A stretch of 64,000 nucleotides of DNA, taken from the NCBI RefSeq assembly GCF_024218795.1, contig NZ_CP100402.1, forward strand, positions 1 through 64,000, given 5' to 3'. A model generated the notes under the pieces. That model did not search any database and was not told where the DNA came from. It saw nothing but the letters and a program-made list of their open reading frames with translations. The position numbers and the translations under genes were made by a program. Shown in pieces: positions 19,961 to 29,986 of the stretch (positions within the stretch are counted from its first letter, which is position 1; each line of letters begins with the position of its first letter). The stretch comes from Halorussus aquaticus (lineage in GTDB: Archaea > Halobacteriota > Halobacteria > Halobacteriales > Haladaptataceae).

Positions 19961-22900
19961 GTTCCAGATGCACCCTTGTGGGGTTGAAGCTCGCGCAGTT
20001 CGCGGAACGACGCGACCACGTCGTCGTGTTCCAGATGCACCCTTGTGGGGTTGAAGCCCGGATGGCGCAGTTCACATGCAGTGGCGGAATGCGGGTTCCA
20101 GATGCACCCTTGTGGGGTTGAAGCCACTTCACGAGGACACGGTCGAGAAGTATCTTCGTCGTTCCAGATGCACCCTTGTGGGGTTGAAGCATATCGTCCG
20201 TGGACTGGCCGCCGTCGGCGCGGGCGTTCCAGATGCACCCTTGTGGGGTTGAAGCGCGAACGCGAGCCCGGACGACCCGGGCGCGGTCGTGTTCCAGATG
20301 CACCCTTGTGGGGTTGAAGCGTTTGACTGGTGGTGTTCGCCCCGGGCGTCGTGTCGGTTCCAGATGCACCCTTGTGGGGTTGAAGCGACTTGATGTCGGT
20401 CCACGTCCCGCCGTCCCGACTGAGTTCCAGATGCACCCTTGTGGGGTTGAAGCAGATACCATCAGGCACGCACCTCCGTTCGGTCAAGTTCCAGATGCAC
20501 CCTTGTGGGGTTGAAGCGCTGGTTCTATCCCTCACTGAAACTGAAAAGAAGTAGTTCCAGATGCACCCTTGTGGGGTTGAAGCTAATGGTATTCAGTCCC
20601 ACAGCAATCGTCCCTGAAGTTCCAGATGCACCCTTGTGGGGTTGAAGCATCGTCGAGAAGTCGCGGGGGCGCTCGCCGTTGTTCCAGATGCACCCTTGTG
20701 GGGTTGAAGCTTGGGTTGAGAGAGGCGACGACAGTGTCGCCGCCGTGTTCCAGATGCACCCTTGTGGGGTTGAAGCACGTGGTCCCGCGTCACGACCGTC
20801 CGACGCGGATCGGTTCCAGATGCACCCTTGTGGGGTTGAAGCGACGGAAGGCCTCGCCGAACCAGTCGTCCACGAACTGTTCCAGATGCACCCTTGTGGG
20901 GTTGAAGCCTCCAGTGTCTCGCCCATAACGAAAAAGCACGCGAGAGTTCCAGATGCACCCTTGTGGGGTTGAAGCTGAATCAGGTAGCCGGAGAACAGTA
21001 ACGTGATAACGGTTCCAGATGCACCCTTGTGGGGTTGAAGCCCGGATAGGCTTTCACACCCGTCAGACTCCCAACTTGTTCCAGATGCACCCTTGTGGGG
21101 TTGAAGCGTCACGAGGTCGAACCCCTCGCGGTCGTAGTACTCGCGTTCCAGATGCACCCTTGTGGGGTTGAAGCGAGGTAGACGACCGTTCCCTCAAGTC
21201 GGTGTTCCGAGTTCCAGATGCACCCTTGTGGGGTTGAAGCGTCGTTCCGGTTAGCGCAGGTGGCGACGAAGAATTTGTTCCAGATGCACCCTTGTGGGGT
21301 TGAAGCTTCTGGTAGACGAGACGGCCGCCACACTCCGGGCGTTCCAGATGCACCCTTGTGGGGTTGAAGCAACCGCTCACCCACTCCGAGCATAGCAAAC
21401 TACACGCGGTTCCAGATGCACCCTTGTGGGGTTGAAGCGTGGCGCTTCGCCCGAATCACTCCGCTCGCCGTCTTGTTCCAGATGCACCCTTGTGGGGTTG
21501 AAGCCAGTTCCAAATTCCGCGAGACGACTGGAACTCATGGGTTCCAGATGCACCCTTGTGGGGTTGAAGCCCGGAGTCTGGTCGCCTGGCAAGGGCTGGA
21601 CGGTGTTCCAGATGCACCCTTGTGGGGTTGAAGCTCAGGACCGCGTCGACTTCTGGGAAGAACATTTGACGGTTCCAGATGCACCCTTGTGGGGTTGAAG
21701 CGTTCGTAATCGACCCGATTACGCGGGCCAGACGGGAGACAGAGTTCCAGATGCACCCTTGTGGGGTTGAAGCGCCCCGCTGCTGGTGCTAACCACCACC
21801 ATCGCGGGCGTTCCAGATGCACCCTTGTGGGGTTGAAGCGCCGGTCGTTCGTCGATGTGTCGTGTCATGAGTCTGCGTTCCAGATGCACCCTTGTGGGGT
21901 TGAAGCTACTCAGGGGTCCTCGGCGTCGTCCGGTTCATCAACGGTTCCAGATGCACCCTTGTGGGGTTGAAGCAACAGCCGGTCCTGGTCACGGTCCAGC
22001 ACGTCCAGGTTCCAGATGCACCCTTGTGGGGTTGAAGCGGTGGTGGTTTCGTCGCTCATCTCGGATTCGTCGGGTTCCAGATGCACCCTTGTGGGGTTGA
22101 AGCACTCCGTCGGACCTCAACGACGGCGAACTGACCGCGGTTCCAGATGCACCCTTGTGGGGTTGAAGCCGACGTGGAACTGCTCACGTCGGTCTCGGCC
22201 TCGGGTTCCAGATGCACCCTTGTGGGGTTGAAGCCCGAGCGAGACCTTGCCCGCCGGACCGAGCGAATCGGTTCCAGATGCACCCTTGTGGGGTTGAAGC
22301 GCGCTGTCGCTCGACGGCGTCGCGGTGATGCTGGTGTTCCAGATGCACCCTTGTGGGGTTGAAGCTGGGCGGGGGCGCGAGGGCGGCCATGCGTGCGCAG
22401 GTTCCAGATGCACCCTTGTGGGGTTGAAGCATCTACGAGTGCGATGGCTTCTGCGACGAGGGCCCGGTTCCAGATGCACCCTTGTGGGGTTGAAGCTTTC
22501 TCCGCGAGTCCCTCGGCTACCCGAGCGGCGTTGTTCCAGATGCACCCTTGTGGGGTTGAAGCGACTCCACGGGCCTGCAAGACGTCGAGTAGATGTGGTT
22601 CCAGATGCACCCTTGTGGGGTTGAAGCCGATTCGGAGAGTCTATTTGTCGACTAGAGTACCCGGTTCCAGATGCACCCTTGTGGGGTTGAAGCGCCCCAG
22701 ATGGGTCTCTCTGTCGAGATAGGTATTAGTTCCAGATGCACCCTTGTGGGGTTGAAGCGCGCTCCAAGACTTATTTTCACTCGCTACAGACTGCCGTTCC
22801 AGATGCACCCTTGTGGGGTTGAAGCGACTTCGCGCACCGCGCCGAGGTCGTTCACACGTTGTTCCAGATGCACCCTTGTGGGGTTGAAGCATGTGCGCGA

Positions 22901-24213
22901 CACCGGTCGGAAGCTCTTCGAGGCCGTGTTCCAGATGCACCCTTGTGGGGTTGAAGCGGTCCACATCGAGAGCGAAGGCGCATCGACCACCGCGTTCCAG
23001 ATGCACCCTTGTGGGGTTGAAGCGGCGCACGCACTCGCGCACGGCCTCACTCCACGAGTTCCAGATGCACCCTTGTGGGGTTGAAGCGACGAAGGCGACC
23101 CGCGGCGGGAGCGCGTGACTCGTGGTTCCAGATGCACCCTTGTGGGGTTGAAGCAGTTTGTTCTCGCGGGGGTCGTACCCAGCGGCCTCGTTCCAGATGC
23201 ACCCTTGTGGGGTTGAAGCATAAAATGCCTATTCACTAATCCTCAATTCTATTCTGTTCCAGATGCACCCTTGTGGGGTTGAAGCAGTTGCCAGCAGCGA
23301 CGAAGCCGACGACGAGGGGAGTTCCAGACGCACCCTTGTGGGGTTGAAGCCCCGACGACACGCCGCCCTCAGAAGCCCTCGACCAGTTCCAGACGCACCC
23401 TTGTGGGGTTGAAGCTCGTGATCGGCCTGCTCGTCGTCGGCGCGAACCGCGGTTCCAGACGCACCCTTGTGGGGTTGAAGCACGTTCCGGTGGGAGGACC
23501 CGAACGGCGACGGTGCCGAACCGACGAAGTTCCAGACGCACCCTTGTGGGGTTGAAGCAAGATATCAAGTAGGATGGCTCAGAAAAACGACTCGTTCCAG
23601 ACGCACCCTTGTGGGGTTGAAGCTGATGTAGAACGCGAGGCCGACACTCCCGGCGTAGTTCCAGACGCACCCTTGTGGGGTTGAAGCACCTTGCTGTCCG
23701 TGAATCGCCGGAGCCCGAGCGCCGTTCCAGACGCACCCTTGTGGGGTTGAAGCGCGAACCGCTACTCCGACATGAGCTGTCGGACGCTCGTTCCAGACGC
23801 ACCTTGTGGGGTTGAAGCAAAAATGGTGGCTATCAGAACGCAGAGACCTACCAGAGTTCCAGACGCACCCATGTGGGGTTGAAGCGCGAAGGGCGTGCCT
23901 GCGTAGTCGTAGGCGGTTGGTTCCAGACGCACCCTTGTGGGGTTGAAGCACGCCATCGTTCGGGAAGTCGATGCCGATGCCGGTCGTTCCAGACGCACCC
24001 TTGTGGGGTTGAAGCTCGCCAGCATCCTGATTTATGTTGAGGATAGTGCCCTGTTCCAGACGCACCCTTGTGGGGTTGAAGCAGTGTCCCGCCGATCCAG
24101 TAGTCCTTGATCAGTGCGTTCCAGACGCACCCTTGTGGGGTTGAAGCTCTGGTCGTAGTGGTGGCGTTCTCGGGTCGCAACTAGTTCCAGATGCACCCTT
24201 GTGAGGTTGAAGC
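19961..24213 (+). CRISPR. CRISPR array 3, 65 repeats, 64 spacers
   Basis: 30-bp repeats as in the other arrays, transcribed rightward from leader 3. Repeats 1-51 (to 23285) are of the ATGC type; repeats 52-64 (23321-24147) are of the ACGC type. Degeneration appears at the distal end: one base missing in the repeat at 23790, a change in the repeat at 23856, and ATGC with TGTGAGG in the last repeat at 24184. A further fragment GTTCCGGATGCAC at 24252 has the right spacing. I see no duplicated spacers. All ORFs inside are repeat translations. Confidence 0.98.
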
Positions 24214-24290
24214 GGCGTCGACGTGATCTTCACTCTCCTAGAGTCCGCGGAGTTCCGGATGCACGGTGACCTACGTGACCTCGCCCTTGA

Positions 24291-27200
24291 TTAGGGAGAC
24301 GAGGCATAACTGCCCCGGCCTTGGATTCTCCTCGCGGATGCGACTTGGAGACTGAACTGGTCTGGCCGCCGACCGAACACGATGGCTTCTGGTGAGTCAT
24401 CCGCGGACTCCATCGTGGTTTCAGCAGTTGCTATTTGGAGTGTCGAGAGCCACTTATCGAGGACCGGCCATGCGTCCTGTAACTCGTCGATATCGACCGG
24501 GTGCTGGAGCGCCGCTGAAACTGTTTGGATTGTCTCGCTATCCGGCGCGAGTTCATCCAGTAGTTCGAGAACAACCCCTCCGACAGACGCTATCCGGACG
24601 TCGTCGCGACACGTATCGCGGCGGGTGAACCACGGCCGGACGTCGGACTCTCCACTCTCCCGGAACGGAAGCGCAAGCCGAACTCCAGCACTGGTTTTCC
24701 GGACGAGGTCGAGTGCAACGAGACGGTCGCGGTGGTCGTACCAGGTTGCTCGGTCGACGCTTGCTCGGTCAGTCATCTCGGTCACGGACAGCGGGTCCTC
24801 AGCAGTCAGGAGCGTCGTGACGAGGGCTTGGACGCCCGGTGTTTCCCACGGGAGTATTCGGGCGTCATCGACGACTGCGAGTCCGTACCGGATTTCGTCG
24901 AGTCGGATATCGCGTTGGCGACTCTCGGGTTCGAGTCCGCAGATTGCGGCCGCGGCGTCGAACGGCGTGGCAGTAAAGAGTCGCAGGACTGAGACTGCAC
25001 TCCGCGTCGGGGAGAGGTTTTTCGCTACACACATCCGTTCGACCGCCGCTGCGAATGCCGTCCGGTCAAGGTCGTCCGTCGCGACAACCGGCACTCGCAC
25101 TTGGATTTCGGGCGCATCCTCGTGGAGTTCCTGTGGTGCCCGCAGACGGTTGCGGAGGTCCTCGACGAGTGCGACTTCTTTGTCGCCGAGGTTGCCGACG
25201 ATGCAGACCGACCCAATCAGTTCGCCGAATGGGTCGTCGTAGTCGACGGACGGAGTAATCGCCGCGTCACGTTTCTTGTCGCGGGTTTCGAACAGTTGGC
25301 GGTAGATGGCAGCGTGACCGTATTTCGACTGGATAGCGATGCCGGTCGCGAGCGATTGGACGAGTATTTGACGCCGGTCGTCTCGGAGGATGTCGTTTCG
25401 GCCGGAGTTCTGGGTGGGGAGACGGACCTGCCGGACGACCTCAACGTCAACGAGGTCAAGGAGATGGACCATGGTGCTAGCGAGGCCGAGTGCTTCGCGG
25501 GTGATCGTCGAACGGAACTCGGCTTCGGAGCCTTCGAAGTCGCCGAGGGCGAGGGTGCGCGTCAACTCGCAGAGCTGCTCTTCTGCGGTTTGGAGTTCAT
25601 CGAGATAGTCTGCGCCGTCCTCGACCGCGTCGGGGAGATGTGCGAGGCACCGCGAATCACGGAGAATATGGCGGTGGTCCGTAAGGAACGTTGAGAAGGT
25701 GTCGTGTTCGTCGAGGCGGTCGCCATCATCGAGGACGGCGGCGAACGTCCGCGGACTTGCTAACGCTCGGGCAATACACACCCAGTACTGGAGTGGCCCG
25801 TCGAATTCTGCACCGACAGTGAGGCGGTCCTGTTGGTAGTCGTAGTACCACCGGGGACTGCCGCGGTCGGCTTGTGGTTCAAGAGGGTAGTCCACGATGG
25901 CAACGCCGTTTTCGGGGGTTGAGGCGGCAGATGCGGTGGCGTTCCAACGGGGGAGCGGTTGGACGGTGTGGAGATGGGGCAGGCGGGTTCGGTCGGCGGT
26001 CTCCTCCGTCCCCCCGTCGTGTGTGCGCGGGGTTACACGGCTATCGTCGGAGGAATCCAACACGTTGCTAACGGACTCTTCGAGGGTTTGCTGGCGTGCG
26101 AGTTGCTCGTCCCTCCAGTCGAGATACGTGCGGCCCGCGGGCAGGAGTTCGACGTGTTTGTTGGTTCGTGGACCGAAGGTATCAACGAGGCCAAGGTCGC
26201 GGAGATGGCCCACGAGTTGGCGTCGGCGACTATCCGAGACGGTCAGCTTGCTATCTAGCGCAGAGTAGCTAAGCGTCTCGCTATCGTGGTTCGCTAGCCA
26301 GCGTAGGACTTGTTCTTCCGGACTGTCCCGGCCGAGGGTTTGTCGTGCCGCCTCGATGGTTTCGGTCCGGTGGCTACCAGCGGATGTGATGTCTTCTCGG
26401 CTAACGGGGAGGCGTGCGCCTTGGTCATCGTGCAGGTTGCGGAGTGTGAGTCGGGGACCGACAAGAACGAGGTCCGTGCCAGCGGACAGGGCGGTGAGGT
26501 AGTCCGCGACAGTCCGGCGCTGGCTTGCCCGCAGTTCCCAGAAATCGTCGGTGACCGTCGCCGCGATAGTTGGTGTCTCGTTGCTGAGCGCGAGCAGTCG
26601 GGGGATGATATGAGCGTCGTCGGTACTGGACCGCCCGGTCGCGACGTGCTGGAGTCGGTCGATAATCGTGAGTGCGGCGCGCTCACTCCCCTTGTGGAGT
26701 TGGGTGGCGAGCGCGGCAAGGTCGGTCTCGGAGAGGTCGAGGTCGTTCTCCTCCAGGACGGTCCGGAGTTCGTGGGATGGGTAGTCTGCGGCAAGGTCCT
26801 CAAGGACGGTGAGGATAGCCTGCTGAATACAGTCGTTGTCTATGACGACTCGCGAAAGCCGAGAGATTGGTTTATCTACTGTGACTGGGACGGCGTCAAC
26901 TGGCGGCGTCTCCTGTTTGACCTGTATCGACCCGTCGGTTCCACGGTCCAACTCTGTGTCCACATCGGAGTCCTCGGAGAGAACGCGCTCAACTTCGGCA
27001 GCGTACCGGTCGTGATAGTCGGCGAAAGCATCTCTGGCTTCGTCGGCGTACAGGTCGTGATATCCGGCGAAAACCTCTGTGGCTTCGTCGGCGTACCGGT
27101 TGTGGTACTCGGCGAAAATTTCTGTGGCTTCGCCGGCGAACAGGTTGTAATACTTGGCTAAGACATTCTCTGCTTTGTCGGAGAGGAAGTCGGTGCGCCA

Positions 27201-27485
27201 CTCTACGAGGTCGAATCGGGATTCGACTTCTTGTTCTTGCTCGGCGTACGGGCCGTGGGTGTCCTTGAAGTCTTGGTAGGCGTCGTTGTGGTCGGCGGCT
27301 CGTGCAACCAGTTGTGCGCGGGCTTCCGCGGCGACCGCGCGGTCGTCGCCTTCGTACTTGCTGTCTAACTTTGCTGTCTCGTGAGTCGTTCCGCAGTACG
27401 GGCAGTCGGCGGTGGCCTGCCCGCGGATATTTTCGGCGAGCCAGTAGTCGGTGCAGGTGCTACAGCCGACGACATGATAGGTCAT
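24291..27485 (-). CDS. DUF5817 zinc-ribbon protein with winged-helix segment
   Basis: A 1064-residue haloarchaeal protein. The N-terminus is a DUF5817-type zinc ribbon (YHVVGCSTCTDYW at C8/C11 and CPYCG at C28/C31). Residues 110-169 are four 15-residue repeats based on AEYHNRYADEATEVF, probably coiled coil. A winged-helix-like stretch around 395-460 (EEQVLRWLANHDSETLSYSA ... RRQLVGHLRDLGLVDTF) suggests DNA binding, and a second HTH-like piece occurs near residue 900. No enzymatic motif is evident. It is 270 bases downstream of a regulator operon on the same strand and may be its last gene. A DNA-binding or plasmid-maintenance role is inference. Confidence 0.8.
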   Translation of the reverse strand: MTYHVVGCSTCTDYWLAENIRGQATADCPYCGTTHETAKLDSKYEGDDRAVAAEARAQLVARAADHNDAYQDFKDTHGPYAEQEQEVESRFDLVEWRTDFLSDKAENVLAKYYNLFAGEATEIFAEYHNRYADEATEVFAGYHDLYADEARDAFADYHDRYAAEVERVLSEDSDVDTELDRGTDGSIQVKQETPPVDAVPVTVDKPISRLSRVVIDNDCIQQAILTVLEDLAADYPSHELRTVLEENDLDLSETDLAALATQLHKGSERAALTIIDRLQHVATGRSSTDDAHIIPRLLALSNETPTIAATVTDDFWELRASQRRTVADYLTALSAGTDLVLVGPRLTLRNLHDDQGARLPVSREDITSAGSHRTETIEAARQTLGRDSPEEQVLRWLANHDSETLSYSALDSKLTVSDSRRRQLVGHLRDLGLVDTFGPRTNKHVELLPAGRTYLDWRDEQLARQQTLEESVSNVLDSSDDSRVTPRTHDGGTEETADRTRLPHLHTVQPLPRWNATASAASTPENGVAIVDYPLEPQADRGSPRWYYDYQQDRLTVGAEFDGPLQYWVCIARALASPRTFAAVLDDGDRLDEHDTFSTFLTDHRHILRDSRCLAHLPDAVEDGADYLDELQTAEEQLCELTRTLALGDFEGSEAEFRSTITREALGLASTMVHLLDLVDVEVVRQVRLPTQNSGRNDILRDDRRQILVQSLATGIAIQSKYGHAAIYRQLFETRDKKRDAAITPSVDYDDPFGELIGSVCIVGNLGDKEVALVEDLRNRLRAPQELHEDAPEIQVRVPVVATDDLDRTAFAAAVERMCVAKNLSPTRSAVSVLRLFTATPFDAAAAICGLEPESRQRDIRLDEIRYGLAVVDDARILPWETPGVQALVTTLLTAEDPLSVTEMTDRASVDRATWYDHRDRLVALDLVRKTSAGVRLALPFRESGESDVRPWFTRRDTCRDDVRIASVGGVVLELLDELAPDSETIQTVSAALQHPVDIDELQDAWPVLDKWLSTLQIATAETTMESADDSPEAIVFGRRPDQFSLQVASARRIQGRGSYASSP
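26979..27158 (-). repeat. Four 45-bp in-frame repeats within the DUF5817 gene
   Basis: Four consecutive 15-residue units, AKYYNLFAGEATEIF, AEYHNRYADEATEVF, AGYHDLYADEARDAF and ADYHDRYAAEVERVL, are encoded by 45-base units. The pattern of Tyr, Ala and acidic residues fits an extended amphipathic helix. Confidence 0.75.
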
Positions 27486-27757
27486 CGACCCACCTCCCTG
27501 CAGCTAGAGCCAGTCACGCCGTCCGCTGACGTGTCCCCGGAGAGACGCGGTCGGTCTCGATGGCCGCCGGACTCTCGGACCCTCGGGACGACGTGTGGAC
27601 GGCCGATGGACGTAGAGTGGACTCTGCGCGTGGGGGTGAGCTTGTCGCTGGGCATGGGGTGTGCGAGTGACGGCCTACGCGCTGCTGGACGTCGTGCCGT
27701 CGTCGATACCCCCGAGAAGTCGCCGTGGCGTGGCCCACAGCGCTCTCGTCGCAAGCA

Positions 27758-28144
27758 TCAGGTCTCACCTCGCGTTCGTGGACGCACGTCGGAGCTAGGG
27801 AGCGCACACTCAGGAACGTCCATGTCGAGCGACTCGGCAGTCCGCAGGACCAACTCACTCAAAATGGCCTTCCCGTCCTCGGTCAACTCCACGGTGAAGC
27901 CGCGAGCGTCGTTCGGATGGTCGTCCTTCGTGGCGAGACCACTATCGACGAGTTCGTTGAGACGGGGATAGAACTGGCCGCCCTCAGTATTCGTTTGGCC
28001 GAGCGCTTCGAGTTCTCGTTTGACGTCTGCCCCGACGGGAGTTTCCTCTTCTTCGGTGTGGTTCGCCCGGTGGACAGCCCAGAGGAGGTCGCGTTTGTAA
28101 CTCGTCAGGTCGCTCGCAATCCGTCTCCGGCGGCTCAACATCAC
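27758..28144 (-). CDS. PadR-like winged-helix regulator (copy 1)
   Basis: A 128-residue protein with a winged-helix domain: DLTSYKRDLLWAVHRAN, then VKRELEALGQTNTEGGQFYP, then LNELVDSGLATKDDH. The PadR-like reading rests on this arrangement. It is closely related to the gene at 52420-52800 and to the truncated copy at 46018-46431. Its ATG overlaps the stop of the upstream zinc-protein gene (ATGA), so the two are translationally coupled. It probably acts as a DNA-binding regulator; the target is unknown. Confidence 0.8.
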   Translation of the reverse strand: MMLSRRRRIASDLTSYKRDLLWAVHRANHTEEEETPVGADVKRELEALGQTNTEGGQFYPRLNELVDSGLATKDDHPNDARGFTVELTEDGKAILSELVLRTAESLDMDVPECALPSSDVRPRTRGET

Positions 28145-28536
28145 TGGCCACCTCCGTTGTCCGCGTTGGCACGGCGGATGCGGTGACAGAACTGGCAGGG
28201 CGCGTACCGCTTGTTTTGGGCTTCGATTCGGGTGAGTTGCTGAAGTCCGTTGTCGGTGGTCGCCGGACAGAGCGGTTGGTTGTTCGCGTCGGTTTCGTGG
28301 TAGGCGTAACTCGTCGCTCGACGCGCCTGCTGGATGAGGACGGTCTCGGAGTCCGGGAAGGGGTCTTGTTCGGTGCGCCGGTCGAGTTCCTCCCGTGACG
28401 GGTCCGCGACTGTGTCCGGGTCAGGACAGGTGTGCGAGGAGAGTTGGACGGTGGGCGTGCCACAGTCCTCGCAGACATCGAACGTCTCCGGAATGGCCTC
28501 GTCTAAGTCCGGACCGAACCCAATGGGTTGTGTCAT
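28141..28536 (-). CDS. Small zinc-binding haloarchaeal protein
   Basis: 131 residues with two cysteine-rich ends: CEDCG (C22/C25) near the start and CQFCHRIRRAN near the end. The C-terminal 60 residues (SYAYHETDANNQPLCP ... KRYAPCQFCHRIRRAN) are nearly shared with the C-terminus of the DUF6166 protein at 52949-53563. The start overlaps the upstream HTH gene by four bases, and the stop overlaps the next regulator. The conserved partnership with PadR-like regulators suggests a regulatory or structural role. Function is not known to me. Confidence 0.75.
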   Translation of the reverse strand: MTQPIGFGPDLDEAIPETFDVCEDCGTPTVQLSSHTCPDPDTVADPSREELDRRTEQDPFPDSETVLIQQARRATSYAYHETDANNQPLCPATTDNGLQQLTRIEAQNKRYAPCQFCHRIRRANADNGGGQ

Positions 28537-28856
28537 TCGGAGTCACCTCCGGTTAGCCCGACAGCGTTGGCGCGGCGTTTGGCGTGTTCGACGAGAAGCT
28601 GTCGGGCGTGGTCGGTCGTCGCGTACTCGTTGGTCCGGTCGTCCTTCCGGCCTTTCGTGATGAGGTTGCGCTCGACCAGTCGGTCGAGATTCTGATAGAG
28701 CCGACTATGGTTGAGGTCCTCGCCGTACACGCTGTCGAGACGCGCTTTGATAGTGAGACCTTTCGGCGGCTCACCGTCTTCGAGCGCGCAGACAGCGTAC
28801 AGCAGGTCGCGCTCGAACGCCCGCAAGTCAGTGAGCGAGACTGTCTCGGCCGTCAC
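28533..28856 (-). CDS. PadR-like winged-helix protein
   Basis: 107 residues, with GTG start at 28856 preceded by GGAGG. The fold is a winged helix: LRAFERDLLYAVCALEDG, then LYQNLDRLVERNLITKGRKD and DRTNEYATTDHARQLL. It is related to the regulator at 27758 in layout but not closely in sequence. It lies in an operon of overlapping small genes on the minus strand. Confidence 0.75.
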   Translation of the reverse strand: MTAETVSLTDLRAFERDLLYAVCALEDGEPPKGLTIKARLDSVYGEDLNHSRLYQNLDRLVERNLITKGRKDDRTNEYATTDHARQLLVEHAKRRANAVGLTGGDSE

Positions 28857-28951
28857 GCCGCCACACCTCCCTGACCGCCGGTGAGTGCGATTGACGGACT
28901 ATCCGCTCGTCGTGCGGGGGATTCAAGTCCCGCGTCGGTGAATGCGTACAT
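28853..28951 (-). CDS. Possible 32-residue leader ORF of the regulator operon
   Basis: ATG 28951 reads 32 codons (MYAFTDAGLESPARRADSP...) and its TGA overlaps the next gene's GTG. The GGAGG serving that gene is inside this ORF. The coupling suggests it may be translated, but it has no recognised family. Confidence 0.3.
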   Translation of the reverse strand: MYAFTDAGLESPARRADSPSIALTGGQGGVAA

Positions 28952-29191
28952 GCTTCCGTAGTCTGGGTACGGGAGCGAACCGCGGACCCCGATGGTTCCA
29001 GCATCGGGTCCGCATCGTTTCTGCGATGCGTCAAACCGAGAGCGTCGAATCCGCGTCTCGTTCCCGTTGTTTCTCAGTTCATAACTAACGCAACTTAAAT
29101 CTATACACTCATCTAAATGCCTAGGAACCCAAGTAAGTGTCTGAAGAATTGAATCACGCAAATTAAATTCTGGGCTTAAGAATGTCTCTCC

Positions 29192-29461
29192 ATGGCTTTG
29201 GAAGAGAATGGGCCGACTGACGCACATCGAGCCATTCTCGAACTCTTGGCGCTTGACACCCCGCCTTCTTCGCGCTCCGATAAAATGCGGCTCTCTCCGA
29301 AATGTCTCACCCAGAGTGCTGGATACAAAGACTCTAGCCACATCGGCGTTACCTGCCGAGAGTTGCACGATGCGGAGTTGGTCGAGCGGGAGGACCCCGG
29401 CTACTATTCGATTACGTGGCGTGGCCGGGCGTACCTTGAGGGTGAGTTGACGCTCGACTGA
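29192..29461 (+). CDS. PhiH1 repressor-like winged-helix protein
   Basis: 89 residues resembling haloarchaeal PhiH1-type repressors: AHRAILELLALDTPP, then HIGVTCRELHDAELVEREDP and GYYSITWRGRAYLEGEL, the wing and end of a winged helix. It is transcribed divergently from the regulator operon at 27.7-28.9 kb across about 240 bases, so it could control that operon. An AT-rich AATTAAAT about 28 bases before the ATG may be its TATA box, as expected for a leaderless transcript. Confidence 0.75.
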   Translation: MALEENGPTDAHRAILELLALDTPPSSRSDKMRLSPKCLTQSAGYKDSSHIGVTCRELHDAELVEREDPGYYSITWRGRAYLEGELTLD

Positions 29462-29986
29462 TTGGGAAGCGATACGCTCTTGCGGTGGAACTGGGGAGTG
29501 TTGCATGGTCCTGTGGCGATAGCTGTTGCTAGTCGGTGCTGGACTACTCGCGGAGCCTGTGCCAACGAAGGCCCGCGAACTCGGCCGCGATGCTGGACCC
29601 ATCGCGATTCGTCTTCCTGCGAACCGTTACATCAGAAATGGAGCTGCTTGGTATTTTTAACTGTTCTGACTCTGTAATTTTGCCTTGTATTGAACCGAGG
29701 GGTATCTTGGATTGAGACAAGACAAATGCTATACCTTATGTATGCTGATCAACGTTGACCTAATTTGGTGGTCAATAAAACCTGTGATGGAAACTGTGCG
29801 GTTTAGAAGGAATATTATTAGTGGAATACCTGATTATGATAGTCACCCTAAGAATACCAATTTTACAGTTGACTTTTGTTTTTCATTTCCTCATATTACC
29901 ATTGTTCTATAACAAACTCCCAGCCACAAGTGAAGGAATTAATATAGAATGATTAATTGTTATGGCTAGTGTTTAGGTGTCTTGTT
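29462..29986 (+). other. AT-rich intergenic stretch
   Basis: Base composition changes near 29,650 from GC-rich to AT-rich and stays AT-rich to about 31,650. The short ORFs here have no protein-like features. I see no repeat or RNA gene. It probably holds the promoter of the gene at 29987 and marks the edge of a transferred segment. Confidence 0.5.

Noticed and set aside
24382-27161. Plus-strand ORFs of 196-286 codons opposite the DUF5817 gene
   Set aside because: Antisense shadows; Arg/Ser-rich products with no family features.
28905-28945. GGATTCAAGTCCCGC resembling a tRNA T-arm and a possible attachment site
   Set aside because: No matching acceptor stem, anticodon arm or D-arm can be folded around it, and no second copy is seen nearby.
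28853-29602. A 249-codon minus-strand ORF over the PhiH1-like regulator
   Set aside because: Most of it is antisense to the regulator at 29192-29461 and to intergenic DNA. Only its last 32 codons are possibly coding, as listed.
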